Source: Moringa oleifera (taxonomy: Eukaryota; Streptophyta; Magnoliopsida; Brassicales; Moringaceae). Taken from it: a DNA stretch of 64,000 nt. Where the stretch lies: positions 5,828,001 through 5,892,000 of the forward strand of contig JAJFZO010000566.1 of assembly GCA_021397835.1 (NCBI GenBank), given 5' to 3'. Of the stretch, positions 34,445-45,479 are shown in pieces (the stretch's first letter is position 1; each line of letters opens with the position of its first letter). The notes beneath the pieces are model-generated. The model was not told the origin of the DNA, searched no databases, and was given only the letters and a program-made list of their open reading frames with translations. The translations under genes and the position numbers were made by a program.

Positions 34445-36760
34445 CACCACAAGAAAACAAGCCTTTTATGACGGGCATTGCCCCTCATAAAAATATTTTT
34501 ATAATGGTTAGGAAACTATCATTGTAAGTTATGACATTCCAAAAGACCATCATAAATTCTTGACAATTTTTAACTATCATTAAAAGGTTAAAGTTTACTG
34601 ATGGTTTGTGATGGATCATCATAAAAAACTTATGTTGGTTCATGATGGACCGTTATAAAATATATGCATGACGGTCACATATGACCGTCATAGAAAACCT
34701 TCACTTATTCGTGCCTTGTGACCGTTATTAAGAACCTTCACTTATTCATGACAGTCTTTATGACTATCATAAAACATATGCACTTTTTCATGATGGTTTT
34801 TATGACCGTCATGAAAAATGTTTATGTTTCATTATTTTTTTATTAATTAATCACATAAATTTATTTTTTATAATTTTAGTTAATTGATTAATATTTGTCA
34901 TTTATTTTTGCAATTATAATAGTCAAACAGTGCAAAAAATATCAAATAACAAAAGTTACATATATTTATAACTACAACTATTGTCATTTTATAAAATATA
35001 ATAATATTAAGTATCAAAAATAAATAAAACATCTACAAATTAAATTATACAAATATGTCATCTGCACTGCTCTGTTCTACTATTACATCAAAAAATGTCC
35101 AGTGAATTAATGATGTGTTACTCTTGTAATAGTTATAGACATGATATATTACTTGATCATCTCTATTTAACATATGATTAATTTACATATCAAAATAAAT
35201 AAGTAGTTGTAATAAAACTTGAAAATCAAACATAATAAAAGGTTGAAAATGCATCTAGATGTCAAAAGTATAACTTCTTGCAACTCATAACGTATATATT
35301 AATCATAATATACAATTTTTTATTCTCATTCCCTACATCTAAATAGCAAAAGTATAACTTCTTGTAATGCAATAATAAATGAGAAAATTAACTAATCATG
35401 AACATGTTTATTTCACACGTATGCTTGAATATTTCTACTTATTCTTTGCTCTACCAACTTTTAAAAATGACCTTTATAAAATTCTCAACAAAATTGGCAG
35501 AGGGCTCAATGAACAGAATTAGTAGATGGCTCAATGAATGGAATGGGCAGAGGGCTCAATGAATAGAATTAGTCCATCATACTTGAATTTAACCAAGCCA
35601 AACAACACACAATTAAAACACAATCATTAATGAGCCAACAAGGATTACATACCTAACTATAATAGTAATTGTTGCCTATGCATAACCCATTCACCACATA
35701 TTTCATCAATTTCTTCATTATTATATGTATCCTTACTATTGAACTTTAATATTAAAACACAAAAGAAAACAATATAATCAATTTGATATCATTTATAAAT
35801 ATGAAACATTTAATATGTAAATGAAATAAATAATATTACATTCTCACAAAGAATTTTTGGATCTTCAATTATTTTCTTCGTAATTCGAAGCACAAAATAG
35901 CCGCATTCCATATCACCTCTTTGAATCGATGCCTATACATGTAGAAATATAATAACTAATACATATCGTTTTCAATTTTATTAATAATGAAAAAAAATGA
36001 ACTCACTTGAATTCATTGCCATGTAATATTTGATCTCACATGAAACATTTGAAAACTCCTATATCATTAACCAATAAACATTTGAAAACATGTAGTATTT
36101 AGAATTAATAATGAAACCAATAAACAAAAGACATAAAGTAAAACTTGTACTCACATGGTCAAAATTTTTTTAACATCAAGTCCTACTTCATGACCCAAAG
36201 AGTCCAAATGATACACAATCCATGATGCTATATTAATAACCACTAATTCCCAATGAAATCTATTCGTAATAAGAAAAACAAAAGATGATAAATAGCCAAA
36301 TGAGATATGTCTTAGTAAAGTAATTAGGGTAGAAATTTCTTACTTTGGATTGTAAGGTATAAAAAGAATTTGTTTTAATGAGCTTTTTCTAACCGCTCTA
36401 CAATATGTCATACTTTTTCTTTTAACCTACTTTTATTATTTAGTCCACCAAAGAGTGAGACAATCACAAGATTGATGAAGCTAAATTGTTTTAACTTTTT
36501 TATATCCTTCAATTTAAGATGTAGATATCTGAAAGTAGACAAATTGAAATTTAAATCATATAAACATATATATTAAAATAAGCTGATATTGAAATTTTTT
36601 TGTTTCACTTGATATACAGACAAATGTTAGTTCCTCTTAGCTTTTTTTTTTAATCAATCATGATAGAGTAATCTTATAAGCCAAAATAGTAATAAAATAT
36701 ATAATAACAAAAATCATCAAATCTTACTCTAACTTTATTTTGCATATATTAAAAAAAAGA
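34445..36760 (-). mobile_element. Inverted second copy of the CACCA-ended CACTA element
   Basis: The terminus caccacaagaaaacaagcc (34445-34463) is followed by the same atgacggtc subterminal repeats (to about 34830). The body is then complementary to 19700-21600. Shared marks include the gagccctctgcc repeats (35500-35575) and the Ulp1-like segment: HWELVVINIASWIVYHLDSL near 36240 and QRGDMECGYFVLR near 35930. The ctgaaagtagacaaattga block near 36530 and the tactattttggc-tataagatt block near 36690 also match. Homology stops near 36760 at the edge of the copia remains, so the 5' part of the element is missing. Stops and shifts make it non-functional. Confidence 0.8.
35930..36260 (-). pseudogene. 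Ulp1-like cysteine protease domain with catalytic motif retained
   Basis: On the minus strand the conserved HW...LDSLG and ECGYFV motifs of Ulp1/C48 peptidases are readable, in the right order and roughly 100 codons apart. Plant CACTA elements commonly carry such domains beside the transposase. Frame breaks occur between the two motifs, so an active enzyme from this locus is unlikely. Confidence 0.6.
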
Positions 36761-36839
36761 ATTGATTATATCATTCTTGGTTATGTTAAACAGAACAAGG
36801 CATATAGGTTATAATAGTAGAATCTAACACTGTTGTAAA

Positions 36840-38600
36840 AATCAATAGATTTATAGAATCTAAAGATGCTGTACTTTATGAAAATATTTTCATCACTATT
36901 TCAAAGATTATCAACTCGGAACCATCTAAAAAAATGAAGAATCCAATAAAAAATGAATTTATTGAGGATTCTCATAAATTAAGGATAAGTAAAAGAATAC
37001 GAAAAGAAAAGTCTTTCGGGCTAGATTTCATAGTTTATCTAGAAGGAACTAAGGAATCACATGTGAAACAAACTATGGTTTCACCTTTGATAGAGTTAGA
37101 TACTCTCACTTATGAGAAAATAACAAAATCTCAAGATGTTACCTTTTGGAAAGAGACCATTAATGATGAAATGGAGTCCATCATGAAAAATAAGATGTAA
37201 CAATTGGTTGATTTACCTCCAAAAACAAAATCAATTAGTTGTAAATGGATTTTCAAAAAGAAAGTGAGATAGAGGTACAATTGATAAATTCGAGGCAAGA
37301 TTAAAAGCAAAAGACTTCACTCAAAAGGAAGCCCTAAATTACTTTGACACCTATGCACCTATTGCTAGAACTGCTACAATAAGAACTTTGATTGCCTTAG
37401 CATCAATCAATGGCCTTGAAATCCATCAAATGGATGTAAAGACAACTTTTCTTAATAAAGGGATAGATGAAAAAATTTATATGGAGCAACCAAAAGTGTT
37501 TGTCATTCTAGGTCAAAAGTGTAAAGTTTGCAAAATAGTTAAGTAATTGTATGATTTGAAACAAGCTCCAAAACAATTGTATAAGAAGCTTGATAAAAGA
37601 ATTGTTTCTCATTGTTTTAGATTTATGAATCTGATAAGTGTGTGTATAGAAAATTTCATGGAAATAAAGGTTTTATAATATGTATTGATATGGACAACAT
37701 GTTGATATTTGGAATGGATGATGAAAGCATTAAATTCATTAAGTCCATCATGTCATCTACTTTTGAGATGAAAGTTATAAGGCTTACTAATGTGATTTTG
37801 GGTATAAAAGTCATTTGAAAAGACGATGACCTAGTGCTTACCCAATCACACTACATTGAGAAAATTTTGAAGAAATTTGGTCATTATGATATCAGGTTGT
37901 CTCTACACCTTTTGATTCATGTTAAGACTATATCCAAATGATGGAATAATAGTATTTGAATTGGACTACACTCAAGTTATTTGGTGTCTTATTTATGCAA
38001 TGACATCGACCAGGCTAGACATAGCTTTTGAAGTTGGCAAACTAGGTAAGTATACCAGTAATCCAAATCAAGATCACTAGCAAACAACTAATAAAGTATC
38101 AGAATATCTGAGAAACACTATATATTATAGTACACACTATATTGGATATCCTTCAGTATTGGAAGGATTTATTGATTGTAATTGGATCACTGATAAAGAT
38201 GATCATGCATTCACTAGTGGTTAAATTTTCAAACTTGTAGGTAGAGCTTTATTTTAGGGCTTTAAAAAGCAAACATGCATAGTTGACTCCATTATGGCAA
38301 TCAGATTTATGGCATTGGCTTCTTGTAGTAAAGAAGTAGAATGGTTAAGGAATCTATTGACAAAAATTCCTTTTTGGCCCAAACCAATGCATATTATCTC
38401 AATACATTGTGATAGTGAATTGACTTTATCTACGGCATATAGTTATATATACAATGGTAACTCTAGGTACAGTGGCCTAAGATATAGTGATGTGAGCAAT
38501 TGCTCACTAATTGAGTAATTACCATTGATTTTGTGAGATCTTATCCCTCTAACAAAAAGCTTTGCAAGGGATCTAGTTAGAAACTTCGGGGATGGGACTA
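36840..38600 (+). pseudogene. Copia retrotransposon polyprotein remnant: integrase tail, RT, RNase H
   Basis: In order on the + strand: FLESKDAVLYENIF (integrase tail, about 36850). Next is the linker RISKRIRKEKSFGLDF (36975-37025), then FWKETINDEMESIMKNKM. RT follows with ISCKWIFKKKV, then LEIHQMDVKTTFLN, LYDLKQAPKQLY, ICIDMDNMLIFG (the YVDDML site, here IDMDNML), and FEMKVI-LTNVILGIKV. RNase H follows with FIDCNWITDKDDHAFTSG, MAIRFMALASCSKEVEWLRN and IHCDSE. The RT site has lost the DD pair (DN), and in-frame stops and shifts are frequent, so the copy is dead. Gag, protease and most of the integrase are missing. Confidence 0.85.
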
Positions 38601-39034
38601 AAGCTAACATTAGAGTTTTACCAATGATGGAACCTCAACTCAATGATGTGTCCAAAGTAAAAGCGCTTAGTGCATATAACATACATTAAAAGGGTAAGTA
38701 GCCTTGATAAGTTTATCTATATGAGTATAAGAAGTAATGTCATCTCTAGTATAACCTACCTAGTTACTAAAACACTTATAAAAAAACCAACATATGAAGA
38801 CACAAGGCCAATCCACGTGTCAGTTTACATGACCACCTAAGGAATAAAAACATTGTGTGTGAAACATGTCTAGTTAGTCATATAAAGATCACTGGTTTAA
38901 AGCGTGCCTGCCATACCATCTTAATTAACTTTGATCTGTTATCACTATGTGAAAGTTGAAGTCCTAAAGACACCTTCAATTATGCATAAGCTTTTTAAGT
39001 CTTTACAAGAAATTTTCAAACTCATTCATTTAGA

Positions 39035-39775
39035 AAATAATGGGAGAATGTTGGAGAATTTTCAAAAGAATGACAATGATGAGTAAATACACTTGGTACA
39101 TAATGACACAAAATCCATAAGAAAAGGTGTGTTAAAATGGTAACAAAAGAAGTGTTAAAGCATGTCAAAAGACGTGTTGAAGACATAAAAAACATGTCAA
39201 ATGACGTCATAAAATGGATTAAAGCCATGTCAAAAGATGTATAAATACATGTTGAATATGTATTATGTGTTGGTGCATATAGTTTCATTAGTTAGGAAAG
39301 GATATAATGAGTCAACTATTGATTATCGATTAAGTCTTTAGGATTGATCTAATAGTTGAAAATGAAGATGTATGAACCGACCTCAAAAGATGTAACTACA
39401 TTGAAAGGTACCAAGAATTCTGTAAAAAAGCTACATCATGACCATTTGATTCATTTAATTCAAGTATTCAAGTATTTTTCAAAAAAGAAGTCTCTTATCT
39501 TTCACCATTTTCTTGCAGACAATTTTTTACTACTTGCATAAGTTTTCAAAAATAGAAACCAATATTCTTTCATTCTAAAAAAAAAAATAGAATATTTACT
39601 TGAAAAACTTGTTGTCTTTCGATTATGTTTTATGTTTCTTTTCCTTTGTTGTATAACACAAATAAGCAAACTCAATCTTCATCATATCTTAAAAACGTAT
39701 TTGCTTACTCTTGTGCATCACAATTGGTAAGCGCATCGCAATTGGTGGGAGCAAATAATGTCTAAACAAAAGTGG
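39035..39775 (+). repeat. Polypurine tract and probable 3' LTR of the copia element
   Basis: A purine-rich run (aaaataatgggagaa) ends at 39048 and the next bases are tgttggag, the usual start of plant copia LTRs. The sequence from 39430 on is shared with 30485-30800. The end is unclear: both copies carry gcatcacaattggtgggagc-like sequence near their end, and I could not pin the CA end. Confidence 0.45.
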
Positions 39776-40146
39776 CATTGTAACGCGTCTCTTTTTACAT
39801 TAGTTTTCGATCAATTTCTCTAACTTTTGCAGTAACTTATGTAGCCCACTTTGTCCAACAAAATCCACGTTTTTTTGACTGAAATAACCCCAAATTTTAT
39901 TACTTTACACAAAGAATGACACCTGACATGCAATCCGATAAAAAGCAACATTGAACAAGATCACCCATTCATCTCAAAGAAAATTGATTCTATGGCTTTG
40001 AAAATCAACAAATCTATATATCGTTTAATAGCTCAACAACTCATAGAATTAAGAATCTCTTACTTAGATAGAAACTTTTAATTGATTGCACAAATTCGAA
40101 TTTAACAGTGATTCAAAGTGTGGATCAAATCTTGGGTGAGAGTAAA
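39776..40146. other. Intergenic DNA left of GRP island 2
   Basis: No gene recognised. It separates the copia LTR from the duplicated 3' flank of GRP-C. Confidence 0.5.
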
Positions 40147-40251
40147 TTGTTTTCAAGAACCACGAGAAGATTTAGAAAAATTCGAATGATGTCGTTTTGT
40201 GGCTGAAAGAGTTCCTCTGGAAACTAAAAAATTGTACTCTGATAAACACCA

Positions 40252-40994
40252 GTTTGATAAAATTTTTTGTCACGATACGATGTGACATTAATTTGAATAT
40301 AAATTTATGTAATAAAAATTTAAGTTTTTTTTAAATAGTTACTCGATCATCAACATATAACTCATTTGGGTTTTGTTTTATATTTTATATTTTATTTTCT
40401 TTTGACCAACTTATTTATGTCCCAATTTTTGACTCTCACAACAATCAAGATTTTAATTCTTTGTAATTTGTCTATATGCAATCTATACCAAAGATAATGT
40501 TCCGACACGGAAGAATCTTTATTTTTTCAATTGCCATTTTGCTTTCACGTGGAAATTACAATCTGCAATATTAGAGAAGATTTCATAAACATGATAAGGA
40601 GAAGGGTGACTCCTGATGTAAGATTTAGCTTTCACATTAACATACGATGACTTAACCGATCACCTATATCATTTATCAAGCACCTAATTATAATTCAATG
40701 GCACCATTTAAAATTACTCTTCATATTGATTACCATATATAAATGCCATATTACTTGCCATCAGTTTCTTGTACGTTATACAATATTTATAGGTACTTCT
40801 TAAGTTTGGCCATATGATCCTTATTTTTCTCGGGTAGATTTCTAAAACACTGAAACGAGCAGAACAAGGGGGACAAGCACCGTCACCGTCACTGCCTCCT
40901 TGGCTAACTCCTGCTCACCTCACCAGATCTCCCCTACCATAGCCTTCTCCACCTCCTGAACCACTGCCATATCAGCCCCCCTGTGACCCTCCAG
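40252..40994 (-). repeat. Duplicated 3' end and flank of GRP-C, copy 1
   Basis: Near-identical to 41132-42008 but 134 bp shorter. The difference comes from at least seven discrete gaps, while base changes between the copies are few. Gaps fall near 40284, 40477, 40702, 40762, 40852, 40909 and 40927 (copy 1 positions). It includes the last part of the glycine repeat and ends abruptly at ctccag. A weaker match continues to the left (40149 against 41029), giving a period of about 880 bp. Confidence 0.85.
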
Positions 40995-41131
40995 ATGACC
41001 AATCTTGGAGTGCAGTGAGTTTGTTTTCAAGAACCACGGAAGATTGGGTGGACATTCAAGACCGAGAAGCTTAGAGCGGGCCAGAATGATGCACCACTGC
41101 CTTCCTCTTCCAAAAATTGTCGATACGCCAT

Positions 41132-42008
41132 GTTTGATAAAATTTTTTGTCCGATACGATGTGAAAAATAGAGATTTATTTTAATATTTTTTAAAGATAA
41201 ATATTTTAAAATATTAATTTGAATATAAATTTATGTAATAAAAATTTAAGTTTTTTTTTAAATAGTTACTCGATCATCAACATATAACTCATTTGGGTTT
41301 TGTTTTATATTTTATATTTTCTTTTCTTTTGACCAACTTATTTATGTCCCAATTTTTGACTCTCACAACAATCAAGATTTTAATTCTTTGTAATTTGTCT
41401 ATATATATATATATCTGCAATCTATACCAAAGATAATGTTCCGACACGGAAGAATCTTTATTTTTTCAATTGCCATTTTGCTTTCACGTGGAAATTACAA
41501 TCTGCAATATTAGAGAAGATTTCATAAACATGATAAGGAGAAGGGTGACTCCTGATGTAAGATTTAGCTTTCACATTAACATACGATGACTTAACCGATC
41601 ACCTATATCATTTATCAAGCACCTAATTATAATTCAATGGCACCATTTAAAATTACTGAAAAAGAAGACTTCATATTGATTACCATATATAAATGCCATA
41701 TTACTTGCCATCATCCACATTTCATAGTTTCTTGTACATTATACAATATTTATAGGTACTTCTTAAGTTTGGCCATATGATCCTTATTTTTCTCGGGTAG
41801 ATTTCTAAAACACTGAGCTTCTTCTTCTCAACGAGCAGAACAAGGGGGACAAGCACCGTCACCGTCACTGCCTCCTTGGCTAACCCCGCCCTCCTGCTCA
41901 CCTCACCAGAGCCACCACCACCACCACCACAAGCGCCACCATCTCCCCTACCATAGCCTTCTCCACCTCCTGAACCACTGCCATATCAGCCCCCCTGTGA
42001 CCCTCCAG
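41132..42008 (-). repeat. Duplicated 3' end and flank of GRP-C, copy 2
   Basis: This copy adjoins the GRP-C coding remains and keeps the material missing from copy 1, including a (ta)n run at 41401-41414, a cttcttcttctcaa segment near 41820 and an Ala/Gly-coding accaccaccacc run near 41915. The part from about 41745 aligns with the 3' flank of GRP-D (about 44210-44290). Confidence 0.85.
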
Positions 42009-42597
42009 CAGTCCCATAACCTCCTCCTCCGCCTTCACCATGTCCACCACCTCCACCACCAGCAGCACCAGAACCATAGCCACCACCAGAACCATGTCCT
42101 TCACCACCACCATAACCTTCACCATGAACACCGCCTACTGCACTTCCACCTCCACCACCACTTCCTCCACCACCCCCACCACCATATCCACCTCCTTGTT
42201 CTCCGCCAGCACCATACCCAGAGCCTGAATCTTCACCGCTTCCGCTTCCATTGCTGTAACCATGAGCTTGACCACCGCCGGCAACAACACTGCCATCTCC
42301 TCTACCACCGCCACCACCGCCACCATGTCCACCAGCACCTTCATAGCCAGAGCCACTGCCTTCTCCACTACCTGAACCACTTCCATAGTCAGGACCACCA
42401 TTTGCCCCCACTTCTACATAACTCCACCACCTCCACCACCTTTGCCTCGTCCGCCACCATAACCTCCATCGCCACCATCTCCATATCCACAACCACAGCC
42501 AGCTGGCCCAGCAAGTGAGGAGGGCTCTTCTGGCTGAACATAGGCTTAAACCTAACAACACAAAGAAAGAATAACAAAAGACTATGGAAGTACCCAT
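41840..42597 (-). pseudogene. Damaged glycine-rich cell-wall protein gene, GRP-C
   Basis: The ATG at 42597 opens with MGTSIVFCYSFFVLLG, and the signal peptide ends in LCSA, then RRALLT as in GRP-D. Compared with GRP-D there is then a one-base insertion near 42517 and a one-base loss near 42415. The roughly 100 bp between them reads as a Trp/Arg-rich stretch (WLWLWIWRWWRWRLWW) instead of glycine repeats. After that the glycine frame returns (DYGSGSGSGEGSGSGYEG) and runs to a TGA at 41986-41988, where a Gly codon is expected. The glycine frame resumes past the stop (YGSGSGGGEGYGRGDGG) but lacks the GYAP end. The open frame from ATG to TGA is 203 codons. It could still make an odd secreted protein, but decay is the simpler view. 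Open frame before 42597 is leader. Confidence 0.8.
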
Positions 42598-42648
42598 GGG
42601 GATGTTCTTGAAACTAAAACCATGGATACCAATGCTAAGAGAAGTTGG

Positions 42649-42657
42649 GCATTTATA
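42649..42657 (-). promoter_or_regulatory. TATA box of GRP-C
   Basis: Minus-strand TATAAATGC at the family spacing (51 bp from ATG). It differs from the other three copies by A to G at the eighth position. Confidence 0.65.
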
Positions 42658-42700
42658 GGGATGTGTGGGATAAGAACATGGTATAGAAACAAGTAAATCT

Positions 42701-42731
42701 GCAGCTTTTGGGTGACAACTTAGGAAGATCC
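42701..42731 (-). promoter_or_regulatory. Conserved upstream block of GRP-C
   Basis: The + strand gcagcttttgggtgacaac here matches gcatcttttggttgacaac at 45420 upstream of GRP-D. Both lie about 105-115 bp from their ATGs. On the minus strand this includes TTGTCA-CCAAAAG, with a TTGAC W-box core in the GRP-D version (its + strand). Confidence 0.4.
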
Positions 42732-42759
42732 TAATACTCAGAGAGAAGTGCGCCATCTC

Positions 42760-44190
42760 TTGTCCTCAATCCCCACGTTCGATCATGCAATATTTTACAA
42801 ATTTACTTGTTCCAACCATTCATATTAAAAAAAAAGAAAAAAACTAGTTTTAATTCCCTTGAATGATATCTGACTCACTTGTACCATTTTTCTGCAACGA
42901 GCAGTACAGTTTAACTGCTTACGGAGATATAATTACCCGCAACTTGTTTCTTTGAAGGAATAATTTATGCTTAATGCCTAAGTGGTTGAGAATCAAAAGT
43001 AAAACTGTGGTAGGTCTTGACTCAAGTCAACTGCAAGTGGAGATCGATTAAATATTATTATCAGTTTTTTAATTTTAATTGTTATTACTTTACTTTTTAA
43101 AGTTTTCCAAATTATAAAAAATATATATAATAATTAGAAAAATGATATATCATCCTGTATTTTAAATTTTAACTGGATTCATAAAATTTTAAATTTAATG
43201 TTATCACTAAATGGTGGTTCTAGTGGGTCTCCAATGGGACACACACAGGCAGAACGTGTTTCGTCTAACATACAATGATTCGTGAGATCCTGAAGCTGGA
43301 ATTAAGGTAGTTAATTTCTACAACCAATGAAAGAGCGTTCCTTAGTCAGATTTGTGGTGTTGTGCAGTGGAGACTAAAGTGGAGAATGTCCAATCAGAGT
43401 GTTGGGGCTCTCTGATTTGTTGGAAGTGAGATAGTTTGGACAAAAGCGATAATATCTCTCCGATTAGATGGTAACATCACTGTCTTATAAATTTGATTGG
43501 CGTTCAAGAGCAACAAGGAAGCAACTCGCAGTACAGATATAACAAGCAGCTGTTAATATATTATTTTCGGTCTGGGTCATAACTATATGGTATTATAGCT
43601 TTTCTAGTAGAATATGTACAGTAAGTCTTTGTCCATAAATTAACAAATTCTCATCTCATCAAAATATATATTTAGAGATTTCAATTTATTAAAAATAGTG
43701 GTAAAAATATTTTTATAATGGTCTTTACGAAAACTAAAGTAAAAAAAAAAAAAATTCTCTGATAGTGAACTCTAATTTATGTTAACTTAGCTAGTCATGC
43801 AAATCCAAAAAAATAGTTGATATATTTTCAGGCTATAATTAAGGATAGTCTCTACGTGTGGGTAACAAATTAAGTCGGACTGATGATGTGTTCATATCAA
43901 AAGTCAATAATATGAATTCATTAAAAGGTTACATCTACTAATGTCAGGTGAAATATTATATATTTGTCAGTTAATGGATGAAGTTTTGTGCCTTTTCATC
44001 AGCTTTTGTTTCAGAAATTGGGCATATAACTCAGCATTCCCAATGCCAAGCTTTATAAACATTGCCCTGCGTATGCGTGCATGAATGTGTCACTTCTCTC
44101 GTTTACCATGCACGTAATCATTGAATCAGGCCAAACAAAATGACTGGATTATGTTACAATGAAAAGGGCATTAGTTGCCATCCCTTTCAC
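42760..44190. other. Upstream flank of GRP-C and spacer to GRP-D
   Basis: Part of it (about 43200-43560) matches the region about 45860-46150 upstream of GRP-D, for example the agactaaagtgg and caatatctctc stretches. The duplication of GRP-C/GRP-D thus includes about 1 kb of promoter side. No other gene seen. Confidence 0.55.
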
Positions 44191-44294
44191 AGTTTCTTTT
44201 TTTACAATATTTATAGGCACTTTTTTTTGGCCTCGAGATCCTTATTTTTCTTAAGGGTAGTCTAATACAGCGGTTTAGTAGTGAGCAGGTTTCC

Positions 44295-45305
44295 TTAAGG
44301 GGCATAGCCACCACCGTGGCCACCACCCTCGCCACCTCCACCGCCAATGCCAGGTGAGTGGCCATATCCACCACCAGAGCCAGCACCTCCACCACTACCA
44401 TACCCACCTCCTTGTGCCCCACCGCCACCGCCACCACCACCAAGTCCACCGCCACCACCACCACCACCGCCAGGATGTCCACCACCACCAGAACCATAGC
44501 CACCACCGGAGCCACCTCCTTCTCCACCACCGGAGCCACCGCCATGCGCACCACCAGCTCCGCCACCACCACCTCCACCACTTCCACCACCACCTCCTCC
44601 ACCAGCGTGTCCAGCACCACCAGAACCATAGCCACCACCAGAGCCACCTCCTTCTCCACCGCCGTAGCCACCGCCATGTGCACCTCCAGCTCCACCACCA
44701 CCTCCTCCACCACTTCCACCACCACCACCACCTCCACCAGCGTGTCCAGCGCCACCAGAACCATAGCCACCACCAGAGCCAGCTCCTTCTCCACCACCGT
44801 AGCCACCCCCATGCTCACCTCCCGCTCCACCTCCACCACCTCCACCACTTCCACCACCACCACCATATCCACCTCCATGTTCTCCTCCACCACCAGCACC
44901 GTATCCAGAACCTGAACCTTCACCGCCGCCGCTTCCATATCCGGCAGCTCCACCACCAATGATGGCACCACCACCACCGCCTCCACTGCCACCTCCTGCA
45001 CCGCCACCCTGTCCACCAGCACCTCCATAGCCAGCACCTCCTCCTTCTCCACTGCCAGAACCACTTCCATAGGCAGAACCACCATGTTCCCCCACTGCCG
45101 CAGAGCCACCACCACCTCCACCACCTTTGCCTCCTCCGCCACCATAACCTCCAGCAACACCATCACCGTACCCTTCACCTTCCCCGCTGCCCTGTCCAGC
45201 ACCATAGCCAGCTCCTCCAATAGTGAGGAGGGCTCTTCTGGCTGAACATAGACTTAACCCTAATAACAGAAAGAAAAGTAAACCAACAACTTTCTGGGCA
45301 CCCAT
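44295..45305 (-). CDS. Secreted glycine-rich cell-wall protein, GRP-D
   Basis: A single exon of 337 codons including the stop (336 aa). I start at ATG 45305 (MGAQKVVGLLFFLLLG) on homology with the other copies and the TATA box at 45343-45351; the open frame before it is untranslated. The signal peptide ends LCSA, followed by RRALLTIGGAGYG. The glycine domain is richer in poly-Gly than GRP-A/B. It holds about three copies of a roughly 45-residue module: GGAHGGGYGGGEGGG, then GGGYGSGGAGHAGG, then a glycine run. One module has SGGGEGGG in place of YGGGEGGG. The end is GGGHGGGYAP. Neighbour GRP-C is its decayed duplicate. Export to the cell wall is inferred from the signal peptide and composition. 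Confidence 0.9.
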   Translation of the reverse strand: MGAQKVVGLLFFLLLGLSLCSARRALLTIGGAGYGAGQGSGEGEGYGDGVAGGYGGGGGKGGGGGGGSAAVGEHGGSAYGSGSGSGEGGGAGYGGAGGQGGGAGGGSGGGGGGAIIGGGAAGYGSGGGEGSGSGYGAGGGGEHGGGYGGGGGSGGGGGGGAGGEHGGGYGGGEGAGSGGGYGSGGAGHAGGGGGGGGSGGGGGGGAGGAHGGGYGGGEGGGSGGGYGSGGAGHAGGGGGGGSGGGGGGGAGGAHGGGSGGGEGGGSGGGYGSGGGGHPGGGGGGGGGLGGGGGGGGAQGGGYGSGGGAGSGGGYGHSPGIGGGGGEGGGHGGGYAP

Positions 45306-45342
45306 GAGGATGTTTTCGTGTCCTCCACATAGAAGAAGGTGG

Positions 45343-45351
45343 GTATTTATA
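45343..45351 (-). promoter_or_regulatory. TATA box of GRP-D
   Basis: Minus-strand TATAAATAC, 38 bp before the ATG, closer than in the other copies because the leader is shorter. Confidence 0.7.
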
Positions 45352-45409
45352 GGGAGATGGAATTGAGGTCCCAAAGCGCGTTTGCTGCATCGAGAATGGT
45401 ATAAGGAAC

Positions 45410-45448
45410 ACGTGAAAGTGCATCTTTTGGTTGACAACAAGGAGGACC
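45410..45448 (-). promoter_or_regulatory. G-box and conserved upstream block of GRP-D
   Basis: CACGTG (45410-45415) is a perfect palindromic G-box, the core bound by bZIP/bHLH factors in plants. It is followed by the block shared with GRP-C (gcatcttttggttgacaac, with the W-box core TTGAC). GRP-C has aacaag in place of the G-box, so this site is private to the intact copy. Confidence 0.45.
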
Positions 45449-45479
45449 CGATAGACAGAAAGACACACTAAGTATACAC

